From contig NC_085124.1 of assembly GCF_030269925.1 (NCBI RefSeq), positions 3,782,001 to 3,846,000 on the forward strand: a DNA stretch of 64,000 bases, in the 5' to 3' direction. How positions within the stretch are numbered: the stretch's first letter is position 1; each line of letters starts with the position of its first letter. The DNA comes from Bombyx mori (Eukaryota > Arthropoda > Insecta > Lepidoptera > Bombycidae). Positions 21,255-30,817 of the stretch are shown here, piece by piece. The position numbers were made by a program, and so were the translations under genes. The notes beneath the pieces are model-generated. The model was given only the letters and a program-made list of their open reading frames with translations, ran no database searches and was not told where the DNA came from.

Positions 21255-23636
21255 ATGATGGCAAACTTACAAAAAACATTACCCCAGGAGGGTACCACTC
21301 TAGGTGGAGAATCCCTCCGTGCTTCCACTTCGGTGGGAGCATGCTGCCCCACGTATTCTGGGGGGGGCAAAGCATGCCACGATGAAGGGGGCTGTGCGAC
21401 GGGCAGCGGAAAACCCGTCGAACCGAGGTGTGCCAGCGCTGGCTCGACGCGCTCTGCGCTCGTCAGCGACTGCGAGGCGGCTGGCCCGAAAGGGAAAGTC
21501 AGGCGGAAGAGGAAATCGAGGGGAGTTTCTTCCCGCGAAGGGAAGGGGGGGCTAACGTCGTCCTCTGACACGGATGCCCCACCGGAGAAAGTGGTGGTAG
21601 TCTCCGATTCGGCCTCTGCCGCGGAGGAGATGCCGCCCCCTAAAGGGAGACCCGCTCGGGGGAAGGGCGCACCGTCACCGGCGCCGTCATCGGCGTCGAT
21701 GTCTGTCGCCTCGCTGGACGGGCGGACGACAGAAGAGGAGGAGGGCGGTCTTCGGGACCCTGCCTTGGTCATAGGCAGGGCCATGAAGACCGTCAAGTCG
21801 TATGCGGCGACCAGTGCCAAAACCAAAGCTGCTGGCCGCAGGCTGCGGGAAGTCGTCTCGCGAGTCTCGAAGGTTCTGCCTTCGGTTGCTTCCGCCAATG
21901 ACCAGGTGGTGCAGCTGATGGCGGAGAATTTGGGGCTCCGAGCACAGCTACAGGCGCAGCAGCGGCCCGATGGCAAGGTTGCTGCTACCAAGCGGGTAGC
22001 CGCGACGAGGTCGTCACCCGCGTTGCCGCGTGCCGCTGGGTCGCGGACTCCTCCGGCATCTGTGCCGGCGGTGTCGCCGCTGGTCTCCGGGGTCCCTCGG
22101 GGTCCCTGTCCCTCAGCGGCGGCTGGCGACCCGTGGCCCGTGCTGCCACCATCGCGCGCGGTACAGCGGCGTTCGCGTCTCCCGTCGCCGCGGTCTAGGG
22201 AGGCGACGGCCGTCGAGCGGCAGCAGGGATCCGCGGGGCCACGGATCTTGGGCCTGCCGGAACCGAATTGCTACAGCCTGGACGAGATTATCGATCGCAC
22301 CGTCCAGGCTGTAATGGAAAGGCTGGGTGGCGGGCTGGCGGCTCTCGAAGCGAAACGTATTGTCGCTGGTGACGCTGAACGGCCTGCGTCTACACATGCC
22401 GCGGTGTCGGGTGCTGCAGTGACCCGCTCCACCCCCGTACAGGCTCCAGCTACTAGGGCGGGCCCGGGGCGAGACAGAGCCAAGCGGGGGGGCGGCGCTA
22501 ACGCGAAGTGCACATCGCAAGCGCCTCAACCCCGTCCGCTGCCCCCGCCCCCGTCTAACATGGACGAGGGGTGGAATGTGGTGGCCCGGCGGGGTGCCAA
22601 GAGGGCCGTACCGACAGCTCCCCAAGTGGGTGGAGCACCGGCCACTGCGGCGTCTCAGGCTGCTCCCCAACAGGGTCGAGCGCCTGTGGCCGCCAAGAAA
22701 AAGAAGACGAAGAAGAAGTCGACGCGCGCGCCGCGGTCGGCGGCAGTGGTCTTAACGCTGCTGCCGGCCGCCGAGGCCAAGGGCGTGTCATACGGAGATG
22801 TAGTCTCCCGGGCGTGCGCGGCTATTGATCTGGACGAGATCGGGGCGGGGGAGGGCCTCCGCTGTAGGCTGACGGCCAATGGGGCCAAGCTACTAGAGTG
22901 TCCCGGTGCCGATAGTTCCGGCATCGCGGAGCGTCTGGCGGCGAAGCTCCGTACGGTTCTGCCTGAGGAGGAGGTTCGAGTGCACAGGCCGGTCAAAATG
23001 GCTGAATTGAGAGTGACCGGCCTGGACGACTGCACCACTAAGGATGAGGTGGCGGCGGCTATTGCCGCCCGGGGCAACTGCGCCCTGGAGAATATAACCG
23101 TAGGCGAGCTGCGCCTCGGTTATACCGGGGCTGGCTCTGTTTGGGTGCGTTGCCCGGTAGAGGCGGCCACCTCCTTGGCTGCTCCTCCGCCCGGGAGACC
23201 GTCGGGGGAACCGGGCAGGTTGCGCGTGGGCTGGATAGCGGCCCGCGTGCGCCTTCTCGAACCACGCGCCTGGCGGTGCCTCAGATGCTTCAGCACTGGG
23301 CACTGCCTTGCTAAATGCGCGAGTGCCGTTGACCGCAGCGGATTGTGCTTTCGCTGTGGTCAGCCGGGACACAAGGCGGCCGTGTGCTCGGCTGCGCCGC
23401 ACTGCTTATTATGTGCGGCGGCCGGGCGCAAGGCTGACCACCGGGCCGGGGGCAAGGCCTGCCCTCCGGCCAGCAAGAATGCTGAACGAAATCGGCGCCG
23501 CCAAGCTAAGCGGCGTCAAAAGAAGCGGTTGGCCGGGGGAGCACCGGCCGGCACTTTGTCCCCCGCTGAGGCGTTCGCGCCCGATAGCGGGGGCAATGGA
23601 GTAGGGGAGGGAGCGATGGATGTGGTTCAGTCTTAA
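21255..23636 (+). CDS. R1-clade LINE ORF1 (Gag-like)
   Basis: A 793-residue ORF1. The N-terminal part is Ser/Ala/acidic low-complexity, with basic patches such as KKKKTKKK near residue 480. A conserved Gag core lies at about 560-670 (VHRPVKMAELRVTGLDDCTT). Zinc knuckles follow at about 674-687 (CLRCFSTGHCLAKC), 697-710 (CFRCGQPGHKAAVC) and a longer third one to about 736. A Lys/Arg-rich stretch NRRRQAKRRQKKR follows. ORF1 proteins of this clade bind element RNA and direct it to the nucleus. The stop TAA shares its last A with the ORF2 ATG (UAAUG). The ATG at 21255 is immediately followed by another (21258); either could be used. Confidence 0.9.
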   Translation: MMANLQKTLPQEGTTLGGESLRASTSVGACCPTYSGGGKACHDEGGCATGSGKPVEPRCASAGSTRSALVSDCEAAGPKGKVRRKRKSRGVSSREGKGGLTSSSDTDAPPEKVVVVSDSASAAEEMPPPKGRPARGKGAPSPAPSSASMSVASLDGRTTEEEEGGLRDPALVIGRAMKTVKSYAATSAKTKAAGRRLREVVSRVSKVLPSVASANDQVVQLMAENLGLRAQLQAQQRPDGKVAATKRVAATRSSPALPRAAGSRTPPASVPAVSPLVSGVPRGPCPSAAAGDPWPVLPPSRAVQRRSRLPSPRSREATAVERQQGSAGPRILGLPEPNCYSLDEIIDRTVQAVMERLGGGLAALEAKRIVAGDAERPASTHAAVSGAAVTRSTPVQAPATRAGPGRDRAKRGGGANAKCTSQAPQPRPLPPPPSNMDEGWNVVARRGAKRAVPTAPQVGGAPATAASQAAPQQGRAPVAAKKKKTKKKSTRAPRSAAVVLTLLPAAEAKGVSYGDVVSRACAAIDLDEIGAGEGLRCRLTANGAKLLECPGADSSGIAERLAAKLRTVLPEEEVRVHRPVKMAELRVTGLDDCTTKDEVAAAIAARGNCALENITVGELRLGYTGAGSVWVRCPVEAATSLAAPPPGRPSGEPGRLRVGWIAARVRLLEPRAWRCLRCFSTGHCLAKCASAVDRSGLCFRCGQPGHKAAVCSAAPHCLLCAAAGRKADHRAGGKACPPASKNAERNRRRQAKRRQKKRLAGGAPAGTLSPAEAFAPDSGGNGVGEGAMDVVQS

Positions 23637-26600
23637 TGGATCACACCTATCGCTTCCTGCAGGGAAACTTGAACCACTCCGCTGGGGCTCAGGACATGTT
23701 GCTCCAGACCATGGCGGAGTGGTCAATTGACGTGGCTGTGGTCGCCGAGCCATACTTCGTTCCCCCAGCGGATGACTGTTGGTTTGGGGACGTTGATGGC
23801 TTGGCGGCCATACATATCAGAAGAACCGCGATGGTCCCCCCCCTGGCGATGGTGACCAGGGGCCCCGGGATCGTCGCGGTACAGTTAGAAAATATCGTCG
23901 TGATCGGGGTGTACTTTTCTCCGAATCGGCCTACCGTCGAGTTCGAGCGGTTCCTGGACGGGCTAGAGGTGATCGCTCGTCACCTCGCTCCCCGTTCAGT
24001 GATACTGGCGGGGGACTTCAATGCGAAGTCTGTCGCTTGGGGTTCCCCATTCACGGACGCTCGTGGTAGGCTGCTGGAGGAGTGGGCGGTCGCGGTCGGT
24101 CTCTGTATCGTTAATAGGGGCTCGATCGCGACTTGCGTGCGGTGGACGGGCGAGTCTATCGTGGACTTGACGTTCGCGAGCTCGCCCGTCGCACGGCGCA
24201 TCCTCGGCTGGAGAGTGGTGGTGGGGGCGGAATCGTTGTCCGATCACCGGTATATCCGGTACGATCTTTCTGCCCCTGCGCCGACGCCGGCTGCAGGTGC
24301 CCGCGGGGTTGACCCCCCGCAGAGTGCATCCCGGTCATTCCCTAGGTGGGCACTGAAGCTCCTGAACAGGGAGCTCCTGGTGGAGGCCTCTATGGTGGCG
24401 GCGTGGGCGCCCAAGCGCCCACAACCTGTCGATGTGGAAACCGAGGCCGAATGGTTCCGGGGCGCGATGCACCGCATATGTGATGCCTCGATGCCCCGGG
24501 TCGGCTCTCGGCACTCTGGACGGCGACAGTCGCCCTGGTGGTCGCCCGAAATTGCAAGACTGCGTGCGGTCTCCATTCGGGCGAGCCGCCGGTGCACTAG
24601 ACACCGCCGTCGCCGCCGCCTGCGGCGCGACGAGCCCGTCGCGTTCGCAGAGGAGGAAGCTCGGCTGCACCGCGAATATCGCGCTGCGAAGGACGCCCTG
24701 CGGCTGGCCATCAGGCGGGCCAAGGAGCAGAACATGGAGAGACTCTTGGAGGCGCTCGAAGCGGATCCGTGGGGGAGCCCATACAAATTGGTACGCGGCA
24801 AGTTGCGCCCGTGGGCCCCCTCTATGACTGAGCGTCTCCAGCCCCAGCAGCTGCGGGACATCGTTTCGGCGTTGTTCCCGCAGGAGCGGGAGGGTTTTGT
24901 CCCTCCCGCTATGGGCGGGCCGTCTGACATCGTCGACGGCCAAGCTCCTGCTGAGGTGCCCCGTATTACGGAGGCAGAGCTCCGGGTGGCCGTTGTCAAG
25001 ATGACTGCGAAAGACACGGCCCCCGGCCCGGACGGAGTCCACGGCCGGGTATTGGCCTTGGCCCTCGGTGCCCTGGGGGACCGGCTCCTTGAGCTATATA
25101 ATGGCTGCTTGGAGTCGGGACGGTTTCCGTCGCTCTGGCGGACGGGTAGACTTGTGTTGTTGAGGAAGGAGGGGCGCCCGGTGGATACAGCCGCCGGATA
25201 TCGTCCTATCGTGCTGCTGGACGAGGCGGGAAAATTGCTGGAACGTATTCTGGCTGCCCGCATCGTTCGGCACCTGGTCGGGGTGGGGCCTGACCTGTCG
25301 GCGGAGCAGTACGGCTTCCGGGAGGGCCGTTCGACTGTGGATGCAATTCTTCGCGTGCGGTCCCTCTCGGACGAGGCCGTCTCTCGGGGTGGGGTGGCGC
25401 TGGCGGTGTCTCTTGACATCGCCAACGCATTTAACACTCTGCCCTGGACCGTGATAGGGGGGGCACTGGAGAGGCATGGAGTGCCCCTCTACCTCCGCCG
25501 GCTGGTTGGGTCCTATTTGGGGGCCAGGTCGGTCGTATGTACCGGGTACGGTGGGACCCTTCATCGCTTTCCGGTCGTGCGTGGTGTTCCGCAGGGGTCG
25601 GTTCTCGGCCCCCTCTTGTGGAATATCGGGTACGACTGGGTGCTGAGGGGCGCCCTCCTCCCGGGCCTCCGCGTTATTTGTTACGCGGACGACACGTTGG
25701 TCGTGGCCCGGGGGGATGATTTTAGGGAGTCTGCCCGTCTCGCCACAGCGGGAGTGGCCCTCGTCGTCGGAAGGATGAGGAGGCTGGGTCTCGACGTGGC
25801 GCTCAATAAATCCGAGGCTCTGTGGTTTCACGGGCCGCGGAGGGCGCCACCCGTTGACACCCACATCGTGGTTGGAGGCGTCCGGATAGGGGTCGGGGTG
25901 CAGTTGAAGTACCTCGGCCTCGTGTTGGACAGCCGGTGGGCCTTTCGTGCTCACTTTGCGGAGCTGGTCCCCCGATTGATGGGGACGGCCGGTTCTTTGA
26001 GCCGGCTGCTCCCGAATATTGGGGGACCGGATCAGGTTGTGCGCCGTCTCTACGCGGGGGTGGTGCGATCGATGGCCCTGTACGGTGCACCTGTGTGGGC
26101 TGAGCCGCGCAACCGGGCCACTATGGCTCGGTTCCTGCGCCGGCCGCAGCGCACCGTTGCCATCAGGGTCATCCGCGGATATCGCACCGTCTCCTTCGAG
26201 GCGGCGTGTGTTTTGGCGGGGACGCCGCCATGGGAGCTGGAGGCGGAGTCGCTCGCTGCCGACTATCGGTGGCGCAGCGAGCTTCGTGCTCGGGGCGTGG
26301 CGCGTGTCCCCGAGAGTGAGCTGCGGGCGCGGAAGGCCCATTCTCGGCGGTCCGTGCTCGAGTCGTGGTCGAGGCGATTGGCCAACCCCACGTGGGGGCT
26401 ACGGACCGTCGAGGCGGTTTACCCGGTCTTTGATGACTGGGTGAATCGTGGCGAGGGACGTCTCACCTTTCGTCTGGTGCAGGTGCTGACCGGGCACGGA
26501 TGCTTCGGGAAGTACCTGCGCCGGATAGGGGCTGAGCCGACGACGAGGTGTCACCATTGTGGACACGACCTGGACACGGCGGAGCATACGCTCGCTGTCT

Positions 26601-26851
26601 GCCCCGCTTGGGAGGTGCAGCGCCGTGTCCTGGTCGCAAAGATAGGACCTGACTTGTCGCTGCCTGGCGTCGTGGCGTCGATGCTTGGCAGCGATGAGTC
26701 ATGGAAGGCTATGCTCGACTTCTGCGAGTGCACCATCTCGCAGAAGGAGGCGGCGGGGCGAGTGAGGGAAAGCTCTCCTCACTACGCAGAAACCCGCCGC
26801 CGCCGAGCAGGGGGTCGGGACCGGGGTCGTATCCGTGACCTGGCCCCCTAA
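23636..26851 (+). CDS. R1-clade LINE ORF2: AP endonuclease, RT, CCHC
   Basis: A 1,071-residue protein. The endonuclease (about 1-215) shows QGNLNHSAGAQD, the AEPY motif, AGDFNAKSVAWG near 124 and SLSDHRYI near 204. The RT (about 450-760) shows DTAPGPDGVHG, YRPIVLLDEAGKLLER, VSLDIANAFNTLPW, GVPQGSVLGPLLW and the catalytic CYADDTLV near 681. A C-terminal zinc motif [18 protein letters not shown] lies near 970. This order and the LNHSAGAQD start are typical of the R1 clade. No stops or frameshifts were seen, so it could be functional. Confidence 0.94.
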   Translation: MDHTYRFLQGNLNHSAGAQDMLLQTMAEWSIDVAVVAEPYFVPPADDCWFGDVDGLAAIHIRRTAMVPPLAMVTRGPGIVAVQLENIVVIGVYFSPNRPTVEFERFLDGLEVIARHLAPRSVILAGDFNAKSVAWGSPFTDARGRLLEEWAVAVGLCIVNRGSIATCVRWTGESIVDLTFASSPVARRILGWRVVVGAESLSDHRYIRYDLSAPAPTPAAGARGVDPPQSASRSFPRWALKLLNRELLVEASMVAAWAPKRPQPVDVETEAEWFRGAMHRICDASMPRVGSRHSGRRQSPWWSPEIARLRAVSIRASRRCTRHRRRRRLRRDEPVAFAEEEARLHREYRAAKDALRLAIRRAKEQNMERLLEALEADPWGSPYKLVRGKLRPWAPSMTERLQPQQLRDIVSALFPQEREGFVPPAMGGPSDIVDGQAPAEVPRITEAELRVAVVKMTAKDTAPGPDGVHGRVLALALGALGDRLLELYNGCLESGRFPSLWRTGRLVLLRKEGRPVDTAAGYRPIVLLDEAGKLLERILAARIVRHLVGVGPDLSAEQYGFREGRSTVDAILRVRSLSDEAVSRGGVALAVSLDIANAFNTLPWTVIGGALERHGVPLYLRRLVGSYLGARSVVCTGYGGTLHRFPVVRGVPQGSVLGPLLWNIGYDWVLRGALLPGLRVICYADDTLVVARGDDFRESARLATAGVALVVGRMRRLGLDVALNKSEALWFHGPRRAPPVDTHIVVGGVRIGVGVQLKYLGLVLDSRWAFRAHFAELVPRLMGTAGSLSRLLPNIGGPDQVVRRLYAGVVRSMALYGAPVWAEPRNRATMARFLRRPQRTVAIRVIRGYRTVSFEAACVLAGTPPWELEAESLAADYRWRSELRARGVARVPESELRARKAHSRRSVLESWSRRLANPTWGLRTVEAVYPVFDDWVNRGEGRLTFRLVQVLTGHGCFGKYLRRIGAEPTTRCHHCGHDLDTAEHTLAVCPAWEVQRRVLVAKIGPDLSLPGVVASMLGSDESWKAMLDFCECTISQKEAAGRVRESSPHYAETRRRRAGGRDRGRIRDLAP

Positions 26852-27255
26852 GAGCTAGGGGTCCCACCCGTTTTGTGCGGGGAGGGACCCAGACGAGGGG
26901 TGGCGTGCTCTGCACGCTCACCCGCAATAGGAAGCCGGGTGATGGTAGACCGCGTTCCCCCGACCGCTCTGGGGGAAGGTGTAACGCGGCGCCATCAAAG
27001 CGGGCTCTCGGCCCGCTGAACGAGGGAACCGGTGGTCGTTTCGCTGGCGGCCACCGGTCCGGCGTCCGTGGGACGGTGGGATGGATGTAATGTGCTCTGC
27101 GTCAACCCTGTCCCGCCGTTTCAATAGCCCCGACTGGGCTCCGGCCCGGTCCGAGGTAGGGCGCCGGTTGTGAGCGGCAGGAGTTTTTAGTGAGGTTCAA
27201 CTCCCACATACCCCACCTGCCGCGCGGGTGGGGATCCGGCGATTTTCTCCTGTGG
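26852..27255 (+). other. 3'UTR of the R1-clade LINE
   Basis: A 400-bp GC-rich 3'UTR. It ends 'gatccggcgattttctcctg' before the A tail. The truncated copies at 16936 and 46126 and the fragment at 54236 share this 'ggcgatttcctcctgac' terminal motif, presumably the RT recognition end. Confidence 0.8.
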
Positions 27256-27522
27256 AAAAAAAAAAAAAAAAAAAGGGCATCCTCCACGTAGTCGATTAAG
27301 TAGTGTAATTGTTTATAAATTGTTTTCGTTATCGTGTTGTTTTGTCCTATAATTGCAAGATGCATTTTGTGGAAACTCAGCACATTTGTCTTGTTTAGTC
27401 GTGCGCACATGACTTATAATATTACAAGCCAGATTTTTTACTTGTTGTTAATTATCGTGTATCTTTTTAGCTTGTAATACGTATGTGCCTAATAAATAAA
27501 TAAATGAATAGATTAAATTATT

Positions 27523-27916
27523 TATCTATATATTAATACGTGAAGCAAAAACTTTGTATCCCTTTTTACGAAAATTGCGCGGACGGAGGAGTATGAAATT
27601 TTCCACACTTATAGAGAATATAGAGAAGAAGTGCACAATGCTAATATTTTTTTTAAATAATGCATAGAATATACACAAATCAATAAAGAAAACATTACAC
27701 ACACTACATACCATGTATTTGACGCACACACGCATGCATACTATTTGTTGTGAAACTTTTGTTCTTGACGTCTGTTGTCAAATTGAGAATAGATTAAATA
27801 TTGTTTGTCTTTGTTAATATTTTTTATAGTGTAGTCTTCATATTCAATCATAATAGTGTACAAACTTACAATTCCAATTAATTATAGTCGAATTTCGACT
27901 ACTGCGGGACCTCTAG
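27523..27916 (+). repeat. Helitron-like short repeat, copy 1
   Basis: A ~400-bp repeat with a second copy at 59645-60079. Both begin 'tatattaatacgtgaagcaa' and end with a short hairpin followed by ctgcggg..CTAG/T. In this copy the stem is TAGTCGAA/TTCGACTA (27885-27901), 11 nt before the terminal CTAG. A 3' hairpin before CTRR, with no TIRs, is a Helitron hallmark. Non-coding. Confidence 0.55.
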
Positions 27917-29125
27917 TTTGTAATAGAACGACATTAAAAAAAATTAGTTCACGCGTCCAAGGTATTTTAGAATAATAATAAATTTCATTCTTTATTAATT
28001 AGCCGATCGATTTTCACCTGCTGCCGTACTCCATCCGCCCCGCCCAGAAATTAAAAACAATGCAATAACCGTTAAGTATCATTCCCATCGTATTCACAAG
28101 CGGACTGTCTTCGTAAGTGTACGTATTTATTACTTTCACTTAAATCCTACTTTTATTGAGTACAAGTAGCTTCGCTTTTCATGAATCCTGCAGTTTTAAA
28201 AGGGCTTCCTGAATATTACTGGCACCGAGCAATATTTTTTTTTATTTAATTTTGCATTTTTTTCACATTGTTGGAGTTATGGTTAGCCCACTAGGATACT
28301 GCATCACGAGATCCTCGTTCGATTGCCGAGCGGATTTAGATTATTTTTAAGAATTTTTATATTCTGGTTCTTGAACGTGGAACAACTTAGATCTAAATAG
28401 CAATTTACGTCACTACCAAAACGAAACTCAAAGTACTTGATCCATGGCCCATAGAATATTGTTCATCGGATCAGCGTAACTGTCCTATTCTATTACGAAG
28501 AATCATGGGATTTGGTTTATTAAGGGAATATCTGGCTATTTTCCCTCCTTTCGCCCTGCGCGATAGACTTTAACAGACATTCACTGGGCAGTGTCGCGCA
28601 TGAGCCCGCACTGGTGGATACCATCGTCCTGCCTCTTTGTCCTGCCTATTTCTGTCGCTAAGAAGTCATGAATTCCAGCTTAATGGTGGGACCATCGATA
28701 GATAACACAACTTAAGGTTCATCATCATCATTAGCTACTAATTAAGGTTCAACCTCACGTTGAATGTGGTTGATGACAATCATGGAATCTTTATGAGCTC
28801 TGATAGCCTCTTAACATTATGTTAAACGTGAGCTTATCTACATATTTCGACAAAAATGTAAGGAATTATTTTTTTCTAGAATTGAGATGGTTTGCACTCA
28901 ATTAAAATTTTGACACAATTTTATTTTTAAATAATCTACGCAACAGAAACTGGTTAAATTAATTGAATTTTAAACACAGAACTAGCGTCTTATTACCCGC
29001 CCACTTCGTTCGTCCTATGATAATACTGACTTAGGCCGATGTTCCTCATTTAATAAATTGTTGACCTATATTTATATTAAGTTTGTAAACCACCTCTAAA
29101 AGCGTGCCCCTATTTTTTATCTGCT
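27917..29125. other. Non-coding spacer
   Basis: AT-rich. At 28263-28330 a tRNA-like stretch ('gttagcccactagg', 'gttcgattgccgagc') suggests a decayed tRNA-derived SINE. 'actagcgtcttattacccgc' at 28981 is a worn repeat end. No exon supported. Confidence 0.4.
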
Positions 29126-30817
29126 TGCTAAAAGTGCCCGGGACACCAGTGCGCCAGGATACCAAAACTGCTTGTGCTGTGCGGTCTTGTCGAATCCTTT
29201 CGCGAGTGTGTTTGATCCAGAAGTGTTGTGTCGGTGTGGTGACGCTCCGAGCAAACGAAATTCGGGACCCGGGAATAGGTAAGTTGTTCGACACCATATT
29301 TCTTAACGTCTGTTAATGCGGGTGGGTGTCGTTCATACCTGTGTAAGCTGCGTACTCACTTTATTCTAATGAATAAAACCGAGTTACGTTAGCGCCACCG
29401 AGTCTGGCCATCCGTGTCCGCTCCCAGTCCTCCCCTACCCTTAGGGGTTAGGCGGGGCTGCTACTAAACCCGGTTAACTGACTCCTTGTAGCCGTGGCCC
29501 AGTTTATCGTGACCCCCGTAAGTGAATAGTAGTTAAGTTTTTATTCATTATCATTTTGTATATATATTGTTAGATTCATAGATTCATAGTTAATTGGTAA
29601 ATTTCCCTAGTTTAAGATAAAATTAGTTCAATAATTACAATAGTTCCGTAAGCCAATCAGAGGCGTTGTTCTTTTACACAGATTTTTCTTCACCCAACTA
29701 CCCACATTTAGATTTTTTTTTTTTTTTTCATATTGATCCAAATTCTATTAAATTTAATTTACTACATAGCATCAAGGAAATTTACCAACCCCACCCAACG
29801 GTAAGTGGGCCGTTCGTTGAATGCCGTTGCTTTCCTAAATTCATCTTTTATTAACCATGTACAAACTGTTGTTTTATTATACAATTAACCAACGTTTGTA
29901 CCTCCTTCGCTACACTTCTATTATATATCATTTGATTAGTTTATTTAATTTAAACATTAACTTCTCTAGTAGATAGTATTAGTTATTAAGTTAGTTTGAC
30001 AGATCCTGCGGGCGCGACAGTGGTACAGCTTATCTGCGACCAGGTTAGTAAACTGTGGTGTTGCTCGGCGGAGGTTTTCGTGGACCGTGTGTTCGGTAGT
30101 GGCTCTGCCTGCCAGTCGACTCCGGGGTTCATAGTGCGACGAAATTGTTTCGTCAACCTTGAGATCCTGGGTCCTCTGAATGGCCGAGCTGTGCTGGCGC
30201 GTGGTCTTCGGCCGCCGGCCGTCGAATGATACATTAGTTAAGATAGTTCATAGTTGAAATTAAGTACAGTTAATTACTAATTAGTTAAATTAAATTGTTT
30301 TCATTATTCATTATTACTATTCATCTTTTTATTTTCTTTATCTTAGTTATATAGTCCAATATTAATTTGATTCAATTCAATTTGATCGATATCATAGTAG
30401 TTAGATCTTAGTGTATAATAGTTCAGTAAATTAAATAGTCAACAACATTAGTTGAGCCGCTGTCGCGTTGCGCGGAGTGTGACTCCCTTAGTTCTTTAGT
30501 TTCTAGTTTATTAAATTAATTTAGTATTCACTTATTATAAAATAAATTATTCAATAATAACATTAGTTACAGCTCCACCTAGTATTCGATTCACAAATTA
30601 CCAACAATTCAGTTCATTAATTAACAAAGTATAGAGTTCATTGACAGGTTTACAATAAATTCAATAGATAGCGGTAGCATCGACCGGCCTCTTGCTTAAC
30701 TGTTGTTTAATATTTCAAGTTGCTTTCCTTTATCGGTTTTAGTTTCTTTTTTACTTCTCTGAATCCGTATTACTTCGGAAGACCGATGAACTCGGTAAGA
30801 TAGGAGTCGGTAAAAAC

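Larger units (their letters stand above)
20456..27274 (+). mobile_element. Full-length R1-clade LINE
   Basis: About 6.8-kb non-LTR retrotransposon bounded by the 11-bp direct repeat GGGCATCCTCC (20445-20455 and 27275-27285; a preceding A may extend it), with a 19-A tail (27256-27274). It carries an 800-bp GC-rich 5'UTR with duplicated modules, ORF1 with three zinc knuckles, ORF2 with APE endonuclease, RT and a C-terminal CCHC, and a 400-bp 3'UTR. The clade includes R1, TRAS and SART1. This copy is not in rDNA or TTAGG telomeric repeats, so it belongs to a lineage without those targets. Confidence 0.92.

Noticed and set aside
24244..26341. Long antisense ORFs (397 and 415 codons) in the R1-clade LINE
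   Set aside because: They mirror the GC-rich ORF2 coding strand, have no recognisable domains and are composition shadows.
20456..27274. Telomere-specific TRAS/SART1 or rDNA R1 element
   Set aside because: The flanks are unique DNA with no TTAGG repeats or rDNA sequence; only the clade is shared.
29986..30234. Short ORFs on both strands in a GC-rich island upstream of the second Jockey LINE
   Set aside because: No recognised domain; the island fits the alternating GC/AT pattern of the presumed 5'UTR.
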